A stretch of 64,000 bases of DNA, taken from Vanilla planifolia. Lineage: Eukaryota > Streptophyta > Magnoliopsida > Asparagales > Orchidaceae. This document shows positions 23,356 through 34,199 of the stretch, piece by piece. Position numbers and translations under genes: made by a program. The notes beneath the pieces were generated by a model. That model ran no database searches and had not been told where the DNA came from. It worked only from the letters and a program-made list of their open reading frames with translations. Location: assembly GCA_023846275.1 (NCBI GenBank), contig CM043870.1:8183527-8247526 (forward strand). Reading direction: 5' to 3'. Each line of letters starts with the position of its first letter. Position 1 is the first letter of the stretch.

Positions 23356-24207
23356 ATAGAAGTCTGAACCCCCAATGTTAAGTTCCATAGTCATGTAATG
23401 ACCTCACCATCAAAAATAAAATACATAACATCCTCAGATAAAATATGGCACTCCACACACTATACCATCAAGATAATAAAGTAAAACAGTGAATGGAAAC
23501 TACATCACATCACAAGAATAAGATCCAAGTCCAACAAATACAATATCATTCAACTAGATACATAAGTCAGTAGGCTAGTGGAGGAGATCTGATCTGTGAT
23601 TATCCGAGACATTCTGGTTAGTTGATTGTTGCTGTTGGATGTATTCAGTGAGACTGTTATTTTTATGTCTTGTATTATGTGAGGGTGATTCTGACTTATG
23701 TATCTAGTTGGATGATATTGTATTTGTTGGACTTGGATCTTATTCTTGTGATGTGATGTAGTTTCTATTCACTGTTTTACTTTATTATCTTGATGGTATA
23801 GTGTGTGGAGTGTCATATTTTATCTGAGGATGTTATGTATTTTATTTTTGATGGTGAGGTCATTACATGACTATAGAAGTCTGAACCCCCAATGTTAAGT
23901 TCCATAGTCATGTAATGACCTCACCATCAAAAATAAAATACATAACATCCTCAGATAAAATATGGCACTCCACACACTATACCATCAAGATAATAAAGTA
24001 AAACAGTGAATGAAAACTACATCACATCACAAGAATAAGATCCAAGTCCAACAAATACAATATCATCCAACTAGATACATAAGTCAGAATCACCCTCACA
24101 TAATACAAGACATAAAAATAACAGTCTCACTGAATACATCCAACAGCAACAATCAACTAACCAGAATGTCTCGGATAATCACAGATCAGATCTCCTCCAC
24201 TAGCCTA
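23356..24207. repeat. Direct-inverted-direct triplication (fold-back) inside the solo LTR
   Basis: 23571-23874 is the near-exact reverse complement of 23904-24207 (304 bp arms, 29 bp spacer). A further direct copy of the first part lies at 23356-23570. Only a few mismatches are visible between arms, for example around the 'gtgaatgRaaac' position. A transcript through this region would form a long hairpin. Confidence 0.92.
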
Positions 24208-24463
24208 CTGATCACGATCCCACCTAAAGCTGAGTGGCGTCAAGTCTGCCGAGCCACTGGAAAAATATAGATAAAAAGGAATGAGCTACGCCCAGTAGGA
24301 AAGACAGCTAGTAAAAACTCACATGCAAGAGAAGGATAATAGCAAGAGTATAGGAATACAGCATAACAATGTAAGGTGGATAGGCACTCTCAGTCCCAGA
24401 CTCCGACCAATCCACAGTCACCCCCAGTCACAACAGAGTAGCTCTCCTCTGTGCTCCCAGGCA

Positions 24464-24565
24464 GCATGCCAGCGGGACACGCCCATCTCTGCGCACGCAT
24501 GGCGCCTAGGCAAAGCATGCCAGCGGGACACGCCTATCTCTGCGCACGCATCACAACGCCTAGCA
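24464..24565. repeat. Tandem duplication, unit 51 bp, two copies
   Basis: The GC-rich unit beginning GCATGCCAGCGGGACACGCC at 24464 recurs at 24515 with very few changes. It lies in the solo LTR. Confidence 0.85.
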
Positions 24566-26756
24566 CCCGACACCTCAGCGTCTCTCGTCAATCAATCTTC
24601 TGGAGACTATAGACATAACCCGTCACATAGATCTCTAGCCAACGTGAGACACCCTGGCTAGCCACGGCGAGTCACCCCTGCCGCTGCCACTCTCAGGCGC
24701 GCAGGCCTACACTCGTGGACCAGAAGAGGTCGACTCAGCCACCGTCCCAAGAAGTCCTCTCCCAACAATTTCCATAGAAGCCACGCCCCTACAGTCATTG
24801 CCAAGCTTTAACTCCAAGATTCGGCAACATGTGTCCAGATACAACAAGGCGCATACCAGTCCACATGTATACTGTGAAAGTTAAGTCTGAACCGCACAGT
24901 TACCTACCACAACTACCCTAAAACATCATATAGGGTCTATAGTAGTCCGGTTCAGTATGCCAATCCATGAAATATGCCAACACTGAGTAAACTGACTCAA
25001 TCCATGTCAATGCCATCCAAGTAACACAAACTGTATCGAAATTCTGACTATTCTGGTAACACTTACCCAAGTGTCACACTTCCTTCCAACTGATCCAGCT
25101 GTACTGAATTTATGGATAATTTCCAACAGTAATTTTCAACTTGTCTATGTGATTTTCCTAAATCACCTTTTTCTCGTTTCAGGAAATTTTAAATTTCAAC
25201 TTCAATTTCTGCCCTTTATCCATTTTCCGAAATTCGGAATAAATTTCCGAATTTAAAATTTAAATTCCACATATATCCTTTTTTTCCGAAAATTTGAAAT
25301 AAATTTCCGAAAATTTAAATTCCACATATTTTCCGAAAATTCGGATTAATTTCCGAATTAAGTTTTTCCTCCGCCGTTCGTCCGCGCCCGCGTTCCGCTG
25401 AACCGGGTTTCGCTGCCGGTTCGGAAAACCCGCGCTGAACCGCGAACCCACCGGCCGAACCTTTAAATCAAATTTTCCAGCCGACGTTTAGTATTTAATT
25501 ATTATTAATTATTAATTAATTACAATTATTTAATTAACTAAGCTGAAATTAATCTAATCCATCTCCTTCCTCCGCCCGGCGCCTGCGAAACCCTAGCCGA
25601 CGATTCCTCCGGGAAATTCCGTTTTCCCCGTCGATTTCCGACGACCGAGATCAAGGAGAAGCAAAATCCGATGTTCATACTATCCTAATTTGTCAATAAT
25701 GCCACTAATTTCTAAGATTCAATCAAATTTCCCGCCGAAGTTTTCATCCGATCCTCATTTAACAATTTATGAAATTAAACAAACAATCTATGAAATTAAA
25801 CAATTTTCAGCATTTGATACAATCTTAACATGATTAAAGTCCATAATAGAATCATCAATTGCTCGGTAAAATTTCCAATTTGACGGGTATAATTTTTTTC
25901 CGAAAACCCTAAAATGCTAAATCAATAATTTGCATTAATCACTTTCAAAAAAACACAATTCACATGCTCTGGTAGTTAATTGCAAAGTAATTCATATTTT
26001 TAATTCGCTAATTAACGAAATTTAAACTGAATTTCCTACCTTTCTTCTCCGGAGACGGTGGCGACGGTGAAGCTCGCACGCGACCAACCGCTGCTCCTCG
26101 CCGAACGAAACCGGTACCAATCGATTCTCCTCGATCACGCGAACCTCCAGGTACAAAAAGCCCCTTGATAGGCTGCCGGAAAATATCGCCGTCCGCCGCG
26201 AACACCTCGTCTCCGGCCGCCGTTCGAAACCCTAAGGGCCGAAACGGTTCGGGTTAAATACCCCGCTTAAACCGGTAATAACCCGTTAACGACCCATTAA
26301 GCGCCGGTTGACCTGCCAAAACGCCGTTTAACCTTCGATCAGCCGGTTAATCTCCACCGCTGATCTCGTCCGTCCGATCCGCTTATCCGCGGCTTATCCA
26401 AATGCACTCGGCGAACCGCCCCCGCCTTCGCTGAACTGCTCCGGTCCGGTTCACGCGCGGTAAAAACCAAATTCCGGTTTTTTAAAAATTTAATAGATTT
26501 TCGAATTTCCAAAAATCCAATTAAACAGGGAAAATTACTTAAAAATTCCCTCGGTGCTCCGAAAAATCCCCAGAAAATTTCAGAAATTCCAATAGCCTCC
26601 AATTGAGCTCCTGGCTCATCCTACTATCGATTTGAAATCATCCAAGCCATAATTTAATTATTGAAGATTAAACCTATAATATTTTATCGGGTATAACAGT
26701 TTTGAAACACAAATTGTAGTCATTGGTGAGTTATTTTTGAAGTTTTTTTATTTCAA

Positions 26757-26766
26757 CTATAAATAG
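26757..26766 (+). promoter_or_regulatory. TATA box of the left copia LTR
   Basis: The motif CTATAAATAG sits at the same relative place as the identical motif at 38488-38497 in a third LTR copy. In the right LTR the equivalent site near 33079 is mutated. It is inferred to be the LTR core promoter. Confidence 0.5.
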
Positions 26767-27347
26767 GGATCTTTTACCAAACATAAAAACTATTGAATCA
26801 AACTTAAAAATTTTCATATGAGTCCAAATGAAGTTTAATTTGTGAGAAACAAATTTCTGAGTAATTACGAGAGCTACAGATTTTTGTCAATCTCTATTTC
26901 TCTTACTTTCATTGATAATCATTTATGTATCTTTTGTTAACATTTACTTTATTTATTAGTAGTGTTAAAGATGTAGGGACTTTTGTAAACAAAAATTATA
27001 AAGTTTCAAATTTTTTCATGTAATCTGAATTTTTCTTATTTTGATGTCTCATTGGAACATCGATGTATATTTAGTTTACCCCTATCAGCTTCAACAAAAT
27101 AGAATGATTAGTGGAAGCTTGATCAAGGATCAATGATGTATGTAGGCATAGATTTTGGCTAAACCACCTAAAAATCTTTCATACATTTCGTTTTGTATTG
27201 AGTAATTTTATTTTGTTGATAATTTTATAAAAGAAAATTTTATTTTAACTAAAAACATTTTCTTCTAATTTTTTTATTAAAAAAATTTGTTAAATGCACA
27301 ATTCAGTCCTCCCCCTTTGTTTATTTTGCTTCACACGTTTTGCAACA

Positions 27348-27364
27348 AGTGCTATCAAAGCAAT
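27348..27364 (+). other. Primer-binding site of the copia element
   Basis: The sequence AGTGCTATCAAAGCAATG-like follows the left LTR and resembles TGGTATCAGAGCAATGG, the complement of initiator-tRNA-Met used by most plant copia elements, with a few changes. Confidence 0.55.
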
Positions 27365-27529
27365 GTTTCTATCAAAAGAAAGAAATTTCTAAGACAAGAC
27401 TCTCATGGCTCTACCTTGTGTCGAGGACAAAGTGATCTTATTCGAGGGAGCTTCATCACATCGGTTACATTTTTTTAAATATGAGTTTTATCTCTATTTG
27501 AAAAATTATATGTATTTATTTGTAGAATC

Positions 27530-28030
27530 CGTTGATTTTGAAATTTAAGATATTGAAAATATATTTAATATTTCAACTAAGGTTATAGATGGAGAAAAAG
27601 TGAGAAAACTTTTAAATGAACTCACTCTCGAAAAAAAACATAAAGTACAACTTAATTCTCATTCTATAAATATTTTGTATTGTAATTTAGGTACCTCTGA
27701 ATATAATCAGATCATAAATTTAAAACTAACATATGAGATTTGGTCTATATTTGAAGTTACCTATGAGGATATTTCTCAAGTTAAAGTGACTAAAATCAAT
27801 ATGCTCGTTCATAAGTACAAATTAATTTAAATGAATATAGATGAGAATATTAAGGGTATGTTTACATGATTTATAAATATTACTAATGATTTGTCATAGA
27901 TTGACAAGGAGTTTTCTATTGGTGAACATGTGAGGATATTCTACAAGTTCTTCCTTAATAATATGATCCATTGGTGATGACATTGAAAGCAACAAAAATA
28001 TGTTGGCGATGCCATTGGGTGAGCTTTTGA
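27530..28030 (+). pseudogene. Copia gag remnant
   Basis: The clearest open part is 27600-27830 (76 codons). It shows the copia gag (UBN2/DUF4219-like) pattern: VESVDFEI, then RKLLNEL, LNSHSINILYCNLG, LTYEIWSIFEVTYEDISQVK and KINMLVHKYKLI. After a stop the homology continues with MNIDENIKGM and 'INITNDLS'. Gag proteins of this type form the virus-like particle that packages the element's RNA. Stops and frame changes show it is dead. Confidence 0.75.
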
Positions 28031-28974
28031 CAAATGAAATTGGGCATGTAAGAAGAAGGGATGAAGAACTTATGGTTGAAAAAAAAAGAAAAAGAAAGAA
28101 GAAATAATAATATTTGTAGCTTGTTCCTTTATAGATTCATATTTCTTAATCTCAAGTGAGATAGCTCTTATCTTAAAAAGCTTATATAGATATATAACAA
28201 AAGAAATGCAAGTAAATGCTTTAGAAATAATAAGAAATAAAAGAGAAAGATGGTATCTCTTGAATAAATAATTTTTATGAATGTAAACTTTTTTGAGCAT
28301 ATAAGGCCAAATTACCTCAACTATAAGAAGAGAATCAAAAAGTTTCAAAAACAAAAAAGAAGAAAAAAGCTATAAAGATATATTGAGATGATTTAGATAT
28401 TTTTTTCTTTTAGTGATGAAGCTAAAAAGAGAGTTTGATTTGTATTATGACCAAGGATAGTATTTTGATTGAAACATAAAAAGATCAGGTATGTTCCTCT
28501 GCCTCTTCATCATCTTCTTCTATTATTGATTACAAAGAACAATATATTAGTGTTTACACAAAGCATACAAAATTAGCTTTTAAATACCTTAAATTAAACG
28601 AAGAGCATAAAAACTATTTAGGTTTATGTGAATAATTTAATGAATTGAATATTAATTACTTGTATGAGATTAAGGATAAGAGAGATGAAAAGGCTTATAT
28701 TATTATAAAAAACATATGCTTAGTTAAAGAGTTAAATGATTTAAGAAATTTGCATAATAGTTGTAAGAATTTATTTGGATATACTAAAAATACTACATAT
28801 TCTCTTACTCCACATGTGATTTATAATTATTACATGAGAATTAGGCACATTTTTACTTATTATAAATTTAGAAATATTATTGATAATAAGTCTTCTAAAT
28901 TTTTATGGATTAAAAAGGATAATTCAATGAATAATCAAGTTAAGACATGTGAATCCAAAAAAGTTTAGGTCCCA

Positions 28975-29270
28975 AACATTAATGTTTTATTTGTTTTTTA
29001 GGCATGCCTTCCTTTAAGGACTGGGAGAGGTATGTGATATTTGGATAGTAGATGCTCAAGACACATGATTGAAGATGCGTCTTTTCTTATTTAATTGAAA
29101 TCTTATGATAGTAATGAAGTTACTCTTAACAATAACTCTGAGAAGAAAGTTATTGAAATTAAAACTGTGGATAACCCACAAACTTTTATAGAAAAGATCA
29201 TTCTTATTCAAGACTTAAGATATAATCTTTTTAGTATTAGTCAATTATATGGTTTATTTTAATATTTTAT
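28975..29270 (+). pseudogene. Copia aspartic protease remnant
   Basis: Translation around 29030-29090 gives YLDSRCSRHMIEDASF, matching the plant copia protease motif WYLDSGCSRHMTGD with Gly changed to Arg next to the catalytic Asp-Ser. Downstream frames give the usual linker towards gag-pre-integrase. Stops are present. Confidence 0.7.
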
Positions 29271-29559
29271 TTAATAAAAATAAATTTATTATTATAAAGA
29301 TAATTTTTTTACTTATCTTTGAAAGTAAAAAAGATAATACTTTTATTTTATTTTTATATATAGTTAAGCATAGTAGTTTAGAATGTATTAGACACATGAT
29401 AATAATTTTATATTATGGTATATGATATTTTTTATTTAGAAAAATCTTCTTTTGAAAATCTTTTAAAATTTAATCTAGTTAAGATTTGTCAAATCTTAGT
29501 AAAATAATAAACTATATGGTCCATACCAATTAGGAAAACAAACAAAAAAGTTTTAAACC

Positions 29560-30010
29560 ACCTAAAAACATTACAATTAAGAAATTATTAGAACTTATTT
29601 ATTTAGACATATTTGATTTTATTCATCCAAAGAGTCTTTGAAGAAGAAAATATGGGTTGATAGTTGTAGATGACTACATTATGTTTACTTTGGTTCTTTT
29701 TGTAAGAAACAAAAGAGAAGTAATTGAAAATTTTGAAAGATTGATTACTATGATTGAAAAAAAATCTGAAGTAAAGTTAGTCTCTATTAGGAGTGATAAT
29801 AAATAAGAAAATATTATGACAAAAATAGAGTGAAGAAAATATGATTTTTACCTAAAACCTCTCAACAAAATGATATAGTTGAGAAAAGGAATAGAACCTT
29901 ACTAGATGTCATAACGTGTATATTTGATGAGTATGGTATCCCTAAATATTTTTGGGTAGAGATGGTTGATACTGTTTGTTATATATTTAATAGAAAATAA
30001 CATGTAAATT
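29560..30010 (+). pseudogene. Copia integrase remnant
   Basis: Broken frames give LIYLDIFDFIHP, then KYGLIVVDDYIMFTLVLFVR, then VSIRSDNK and, further on, QQNDIVEKRNRTLLDVI and IPKYFWVEMVDTVCYIFNRK. These match the DDE core order D, D, (P)QQNGVxExxNR of copia integrases. In-frame stops and lost residues make it non-functional. Confidence 0.8.
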
Positions 30011-30689
30011 TTTATTAAATATTTTCTCTTTTGAATTACTTTATGATAAAAAGCCCAATATATCCTATTTTAATATTTTTAGATATAAATATTTTATTTT
30101 AAATAATAAAAAAAAGATTTAGATAAATTTGATATTAAGTTTAATGAAAGAAGTTTCCTAGGGTACTCACTTGTAGAGTATTTAGATTATACAATAAGAG
30201 GTAACTAGTTGTAGAAAAAATAATTCATGTCAAATTTAATAGATCTCTTATTAAAATATTTAGTAGTTATTATCAAGATGATCATCTTGATAAATTAGAA
30301 GATTTAAGTCTCAAAAAAGAAAGATTAGAAGATATAGTTAATGATAATAAATCAATAAAAAAAGAAAATCAAATTAAGAAGCAATTGAGATATTCTAAGG
30401 ATCATTCTAACGAGTTGAGCATAGGAGACATAGAAGAGAAAGTAAGACTAGAAGCTCTTTTAATCATGTAGCTTTTGTATCCAATATTAAACTTAGTTTT
30501 ATAAAAAATATTTTTTAAGATGAGTCTTAGATTATTGCAATGAGTAAAGAATTAGTATAATTTGAAAAAAAAAATCAAGTTTAGGATCTTATATCTAGGC
30601 CAAATGATAAAATAATCAATGGTATAAAATATGTGTTTAAAATAAGTTAAATAAAAATAATAAAGTTATAAAAAAAAGTTCAATTAGTA

Positions 30690-31130
30690 GCCAAAGATTA
30701 TTGTTAAATTAAAGCAGTAGATGTGGGTAAGGCATTTGCTCATATTATTAGACTTGAAGCAATTAGGATCTTACTTATACATATTACAAAGATGTTAGAT
30801 TATACCAAATAGATATTAAGAGTATATTTTTAAATAGATATATAAATAAAAAAAGTGTATGTGAAGCAACTCTTAAGATTTGAGATACATGATAAGATAA
30901 ATCATGTATATAAACTTAAGAAGGTACTCTATAGTTTAAAGTAAACTCTCAGAGCTTTGTATGAAAGATTATATGTTTTTTTTATATCAAATAATTTTCA
31001 TAGACACAAGATAGATAATACTTTATTTATTTAAAATTTATCAAAATATTAGTTCATGTCAAGTTTACATGGATGAAATAATTTTTGGTGTCTCTAATAA
31101 AAATGAGTATAAAATTTTCTACTTTAATAA
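30690..31130 (+). pseudogene. Copia reverse transcriptase remnant
   Basis: The patches KAFAHIIRLEAIRILL, INHVYKLKKVLYSLK, TLRALYERL and VYMDEIIFGV correspond to (E)TFAPVARLEAIRILL, NHVYKLKKALYGLK, PRAWYERL and the catalytic YVDD box. The catalytic YVDD has become YMDE. Several stops are present. Confidence 0.8.
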
Positions 31131-31139
31131 AAAATAAGT

Positions 31140-31740
31140 TTAGAATGAGTATAATAGGAGAGTTAACCTTCTTCCTAGGAGTTTAGGTCAAATACAAGTG
31201 AAGGAATGTTTATTTTGCAAACCAAGTATTTATTAGAGTTATTAAAGAAATTTGGTTATGAGAACATGAAGCATAGGAAGACTGCTATTTGTATAAGTAT
31301 TATCATAGATAAAGATGGAATTGAAAGAGTACATTTGGTATGTACCAATTGATTAGTAATTTACTAATTTCTTAGGTTAGTAGAAAATAAAATTATGTGA
31401 TACTATCAATAACAGAGGCTAAGTACATTACTAGAAGCAACTATGTTGCTTAAGTTTTATAGATTAAATAATAACTTTTAAATTATGCTTAAAATTTACA
31501 CAAATTCTAATCTTTTATGATATTTCAAGTGTAATTTTTTTACTAAAGATCTTTCTCAAAACTCAAGAATAAAATACATAAAGTTAAGATATCACTTTAT
31601 TAGAGAGCATATACAAAAAAATAATTTAGTTGTCATTTGTGTCATTATCTACCTAATTAGCTAATATTTTTACTAAGCCATTAGCTATCGAAGTATTTAA
31701 TAGACTTAGATTATGCTTAGATATCATTAATCCATTTAAA
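31140..31740 (+). pseudogene. Copia RNase H remnant
   Basis: The patches TEAKYITRSN (near 31408) and ADIFTKPLAIEVFNRLRLCL (near 31655) match the ends of copia RNase H domains (TEAEYIA..., ADIFTKPL...). They lie in different frames with stops between. Confidence 0.7.
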
Positions 31741-31895
31741 TTGTTATAAAAAGGAGAAGAACTTAATGCTATAATTTAGGGGGAGAGTAAGGTAGAATTC
31801 AAAGGGAGTATAAGCTATCGAACAAGTTATGCTAAAATATTAAATTTTTTGATTTGTTCGTTTATCTTACATTTTCTTTTAATGTTGGTTTTGTA

Positions 31896-31911
31896 ATCCT
31901 CAAAGAGGAGA
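31896..31911 (+). other. Polypurine tract before the right copia LTR
   Basis: A purine-rich stretch (CAAAGAGGAGAT) lies directly before TGTTGTA at 31912. It corresponds to the usual CAAAGGGGGAGAT plus-strand primer. An additional purine run (AGGGGGAGAG) occurs at 31778-31787. Confidence 0.55.
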
Positions 31912-33679
31912 TTGTTGTATTATTTGATTTGATGATCACAAAACCAAGGTTAAGTGTTTACTATTATCTTGTTAAGCTTAATATTGTTTCAATTAAATCT
32001 TAAAAAATATTTTAATGATCTGAATTTGTTAGAGCAAGGATTATAGTATAAACAATAAATATAATTTGATAGCTCATCCTAATAACTTTGGAGCCAAGGA
32101 TAATGATCTTTGTAGACTAGTTAATCTACAAAGAACTTTATTTCTAAATCTTTATGGTTAGCATGTTAAACTTTTAAATTCTTTGTAATTATGGCACATA
32201 AGACTGTCATCTTTTATGTATATGTAAATTTGGTTTAAGTTATATTTTATTTAAAAATATTTGAGTTTTTGAATATTAAAATATTTTTTATAAAAATTGT
32301 ATTATTAAAAAATTTGCTTAAGCACCTCCACCACTAAGCCCAAAAGGCTTGAGTTAAGTGGCCCATAGTACTAGAGGACATAAGCATTGGAGACCTGTAG
32401 GCCAGAACCCGTTCGAAACCGAGATGGGTCAAACTCGATCAATTAAGTCAGGTTATTGTTACGGTCTTCGGGTCAATCAGTTTAGGGCATTACTTCTAAA
32501 CTGGCTTAGGCAAAATGAATTAGAGTAGACTAATTATTTAATTTATGTAAATCAGGTCAGGTTAGCGACCCATATCATGACTTCTTGAGAACACCATAGG
32601 GTAACCAATCCCATTAGACTGATTATAGTACATAGTGAATGTATTATAAATACAAAATACTTAAACTATTTTACAATATAAGACTAAGCATAAGCTATGG
32701 CCAAACTTGAGATTTCTACATTGAGCGATCACACATTTTTGCAATCAAATGGTCCAAATCACACCTATATTTGTGAACAATTTTCTTTCTTTAGTCGTTC
32801 ATCTAGAATGCTTGATCGAATGATTGAGAGTATCTCTATTTGCATGAACTGTAACCTCGTCATTGTTATCGTTTATCTGACTTTCAAATCTAATGTTATA
32901 GATCTTATCTTACTATGATTAGATCTGGACTCTTTATTATTTAAATCTATTTGATGGCTATCACTTCATTCACTTAATCAGACAGTAGCTGTATTGTCTT
33001 CTTTGCCTGTAACGGTTAATTTTTCGAAAAGCAAATTCTAACTATTAGGGAAGTTATTTTTGGAGTTTTTTATTTTTATGATAAATAATGATCATTTACT
33101 AAACATAAAAACTATTAAATCAAACTTGAAAATTTCCATACGAGTCCAAGGTTCAAATCGTAAGAAACAAATTTTTACGCAATAACGAAAGCTGTGGATT
33201 TTTGTTGGTCATTATTTCTCTTGCTTTCATTCATAATCATTTCTATATTTTTTTATAACACTACTTCATTCATTAGTAGTGCCACTTTTGTTTAAAGAAT
33301 TAAAGATATAGGGATTTTTGTAAACGAAAATTATGAATTTTTAATTTTTTTTATGTGGCCTGAATTTCTCTTATTTTGTGTCTCATTAGAGCATCAATGT
33401 ATATTTGGTTTACTCCTATTGACTTCAGCAAAGGGAGTGGTAAGTGGAAGCCCGATTAAAGATCGAGGGTGGATGTAAGCACAGGTTTTGGTTGAATCAC
33501 CTAAAAATATTTTGTGTATTTCGTTTATTGTAGAGCAATTTTATTTCATTGATAGTTTTGTAAAAGAAAATTTTATTTTAAGCTCAAAAAATTTTTCTTC
33601 TAATTTTTTTAATAAAAAAATTTGTTAAATACACTATTCAATCTTCCCCTTTTGTTTGTTTTGCCTCACACATTTTACA
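31912..33679 (+). repeat. Right copia LTR (uninterrupted)
   Basis: Aligns with the left LTR in both parts, 21936-23072 and 26699-27347, and shows the empty state of the solo-LTR insertion site near 33022. There is no coding content; short open frames in it are chance. Confidence 0.8.
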
Positions 33680-34199
33680 TCTCTGGCATGCATAGAGGAC
33701 CACAAAACATAAGGAAGCACACACTTGGTTATGTGAGACAAGGGCAAGCAAATCATGCATCGAAACACTTTTATTACTTTAGCTATGCCATGCACCTCTT
33801 TCAATAAAGGAATAATCAAGATAAGGAGGAAGCGAAAAGCAGTCATTAACTTAGGCGTATAAAAGGTGGTTTCTATACCTCAATATCCTTGCTATAATTA
33901 ATGCTCTATCATGGAACTTTTGTAGGGTTAGATCTTCAATGTTAAGGAACCATCTTTAAGAAATTATTTGGCAAAACAATATCTTTCTTGTGGTGATAAT
34001 GGAAACTAGAGTCCTAACCTTTTCTTTATTGGGATGCAAATTGTCTACTTGGGAGGAATTAGGACTTCATGATTGAGCCATTTGTAAGCAATTCCAATAG
34101 CGTCATTTTACTTCAATAAAATTTTATGAAGGTGCACACCCTTAATTAATTTAAGCAAGTTATTGCTAAGGTATATGCAAGTGGTTGGTTATGAAGTAT

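Larger units (their letters stand above)
23068..26703. mobile_element. Solo LTR of a second retrotransposon family, with 5 bp target duplication
   Basis: The element runs from 23073 (TGTTACACCC) to 26698 (GGGTATAACA), so its ends are 10 bp imperfect inverted termini beginning TG and ending CA. It is flanked on both sides by GTTTT (23068-23072 and 26699-26703). The right copia LTR reads straight through the equivalent position near 33022, so the insertion is directly demonstrated. There are no coding domains, PBS or purine tract inside, and the composition differs from the host, with GC-rich parts at 24400-24800 and 26040-26480. Length (3626 bp) and TGTTAYACCC termini suit a long-LTR Ty3/gypsy lineage such as Tekay/Del; that lineage call is inference. 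A non-autonomous element cannot be excluded. Confidence 0.8.
21936..27347 (+). repeat. Left copia LTR, split by a solo LTR
   Basis: Begins TGTTGTACCC and ends near GCAACA, aligning along its length with 31912-33679. Shared blocks include 'gatgatcacaaaac', 'aagcctgaaaggttcgagtt', 'tgttacggtcttcgggtcaatca'-type and 'ttagtggaagc'. The interruption at 23073-26698 falls upstream of the TATA motif at 26757. The positions of both ends come from alignment with the right LTR. Confidence 0.8.
21936..33679 (+). mobile_element. Decayed Ty1/copia LTR retrotransposon, carrying a nested solo LTR
   Basis: The two LTRs are 21936-27347 (interrupted by a 3.6 kb insert, about 1.78 kb without it) and 31912-33679 (1768 bp). 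Between them are degraded coding remnants in the copia order gag, protease, integrase, RT, RNase H. A primer-binding-like site follows the left LTR and a purine-rich tract precedes the right one. LTRs are well diverged and all ORFs carry stops, so the element is old and inactive. The LTR length and the protease motif (LDSxCSRHM) suggest a Sirevirus/Maximus or Tork-like lineage; I cannot decide between them. I did not find a matching target duplication at its ends. Confidence 0.85.

Noticed and set aside
28070-28354. 94-codon minus-strand frame in the copia interior
   Set aside because: Hydrophobic AT-rich reading opposite the gag-protease linker; no domain seen.
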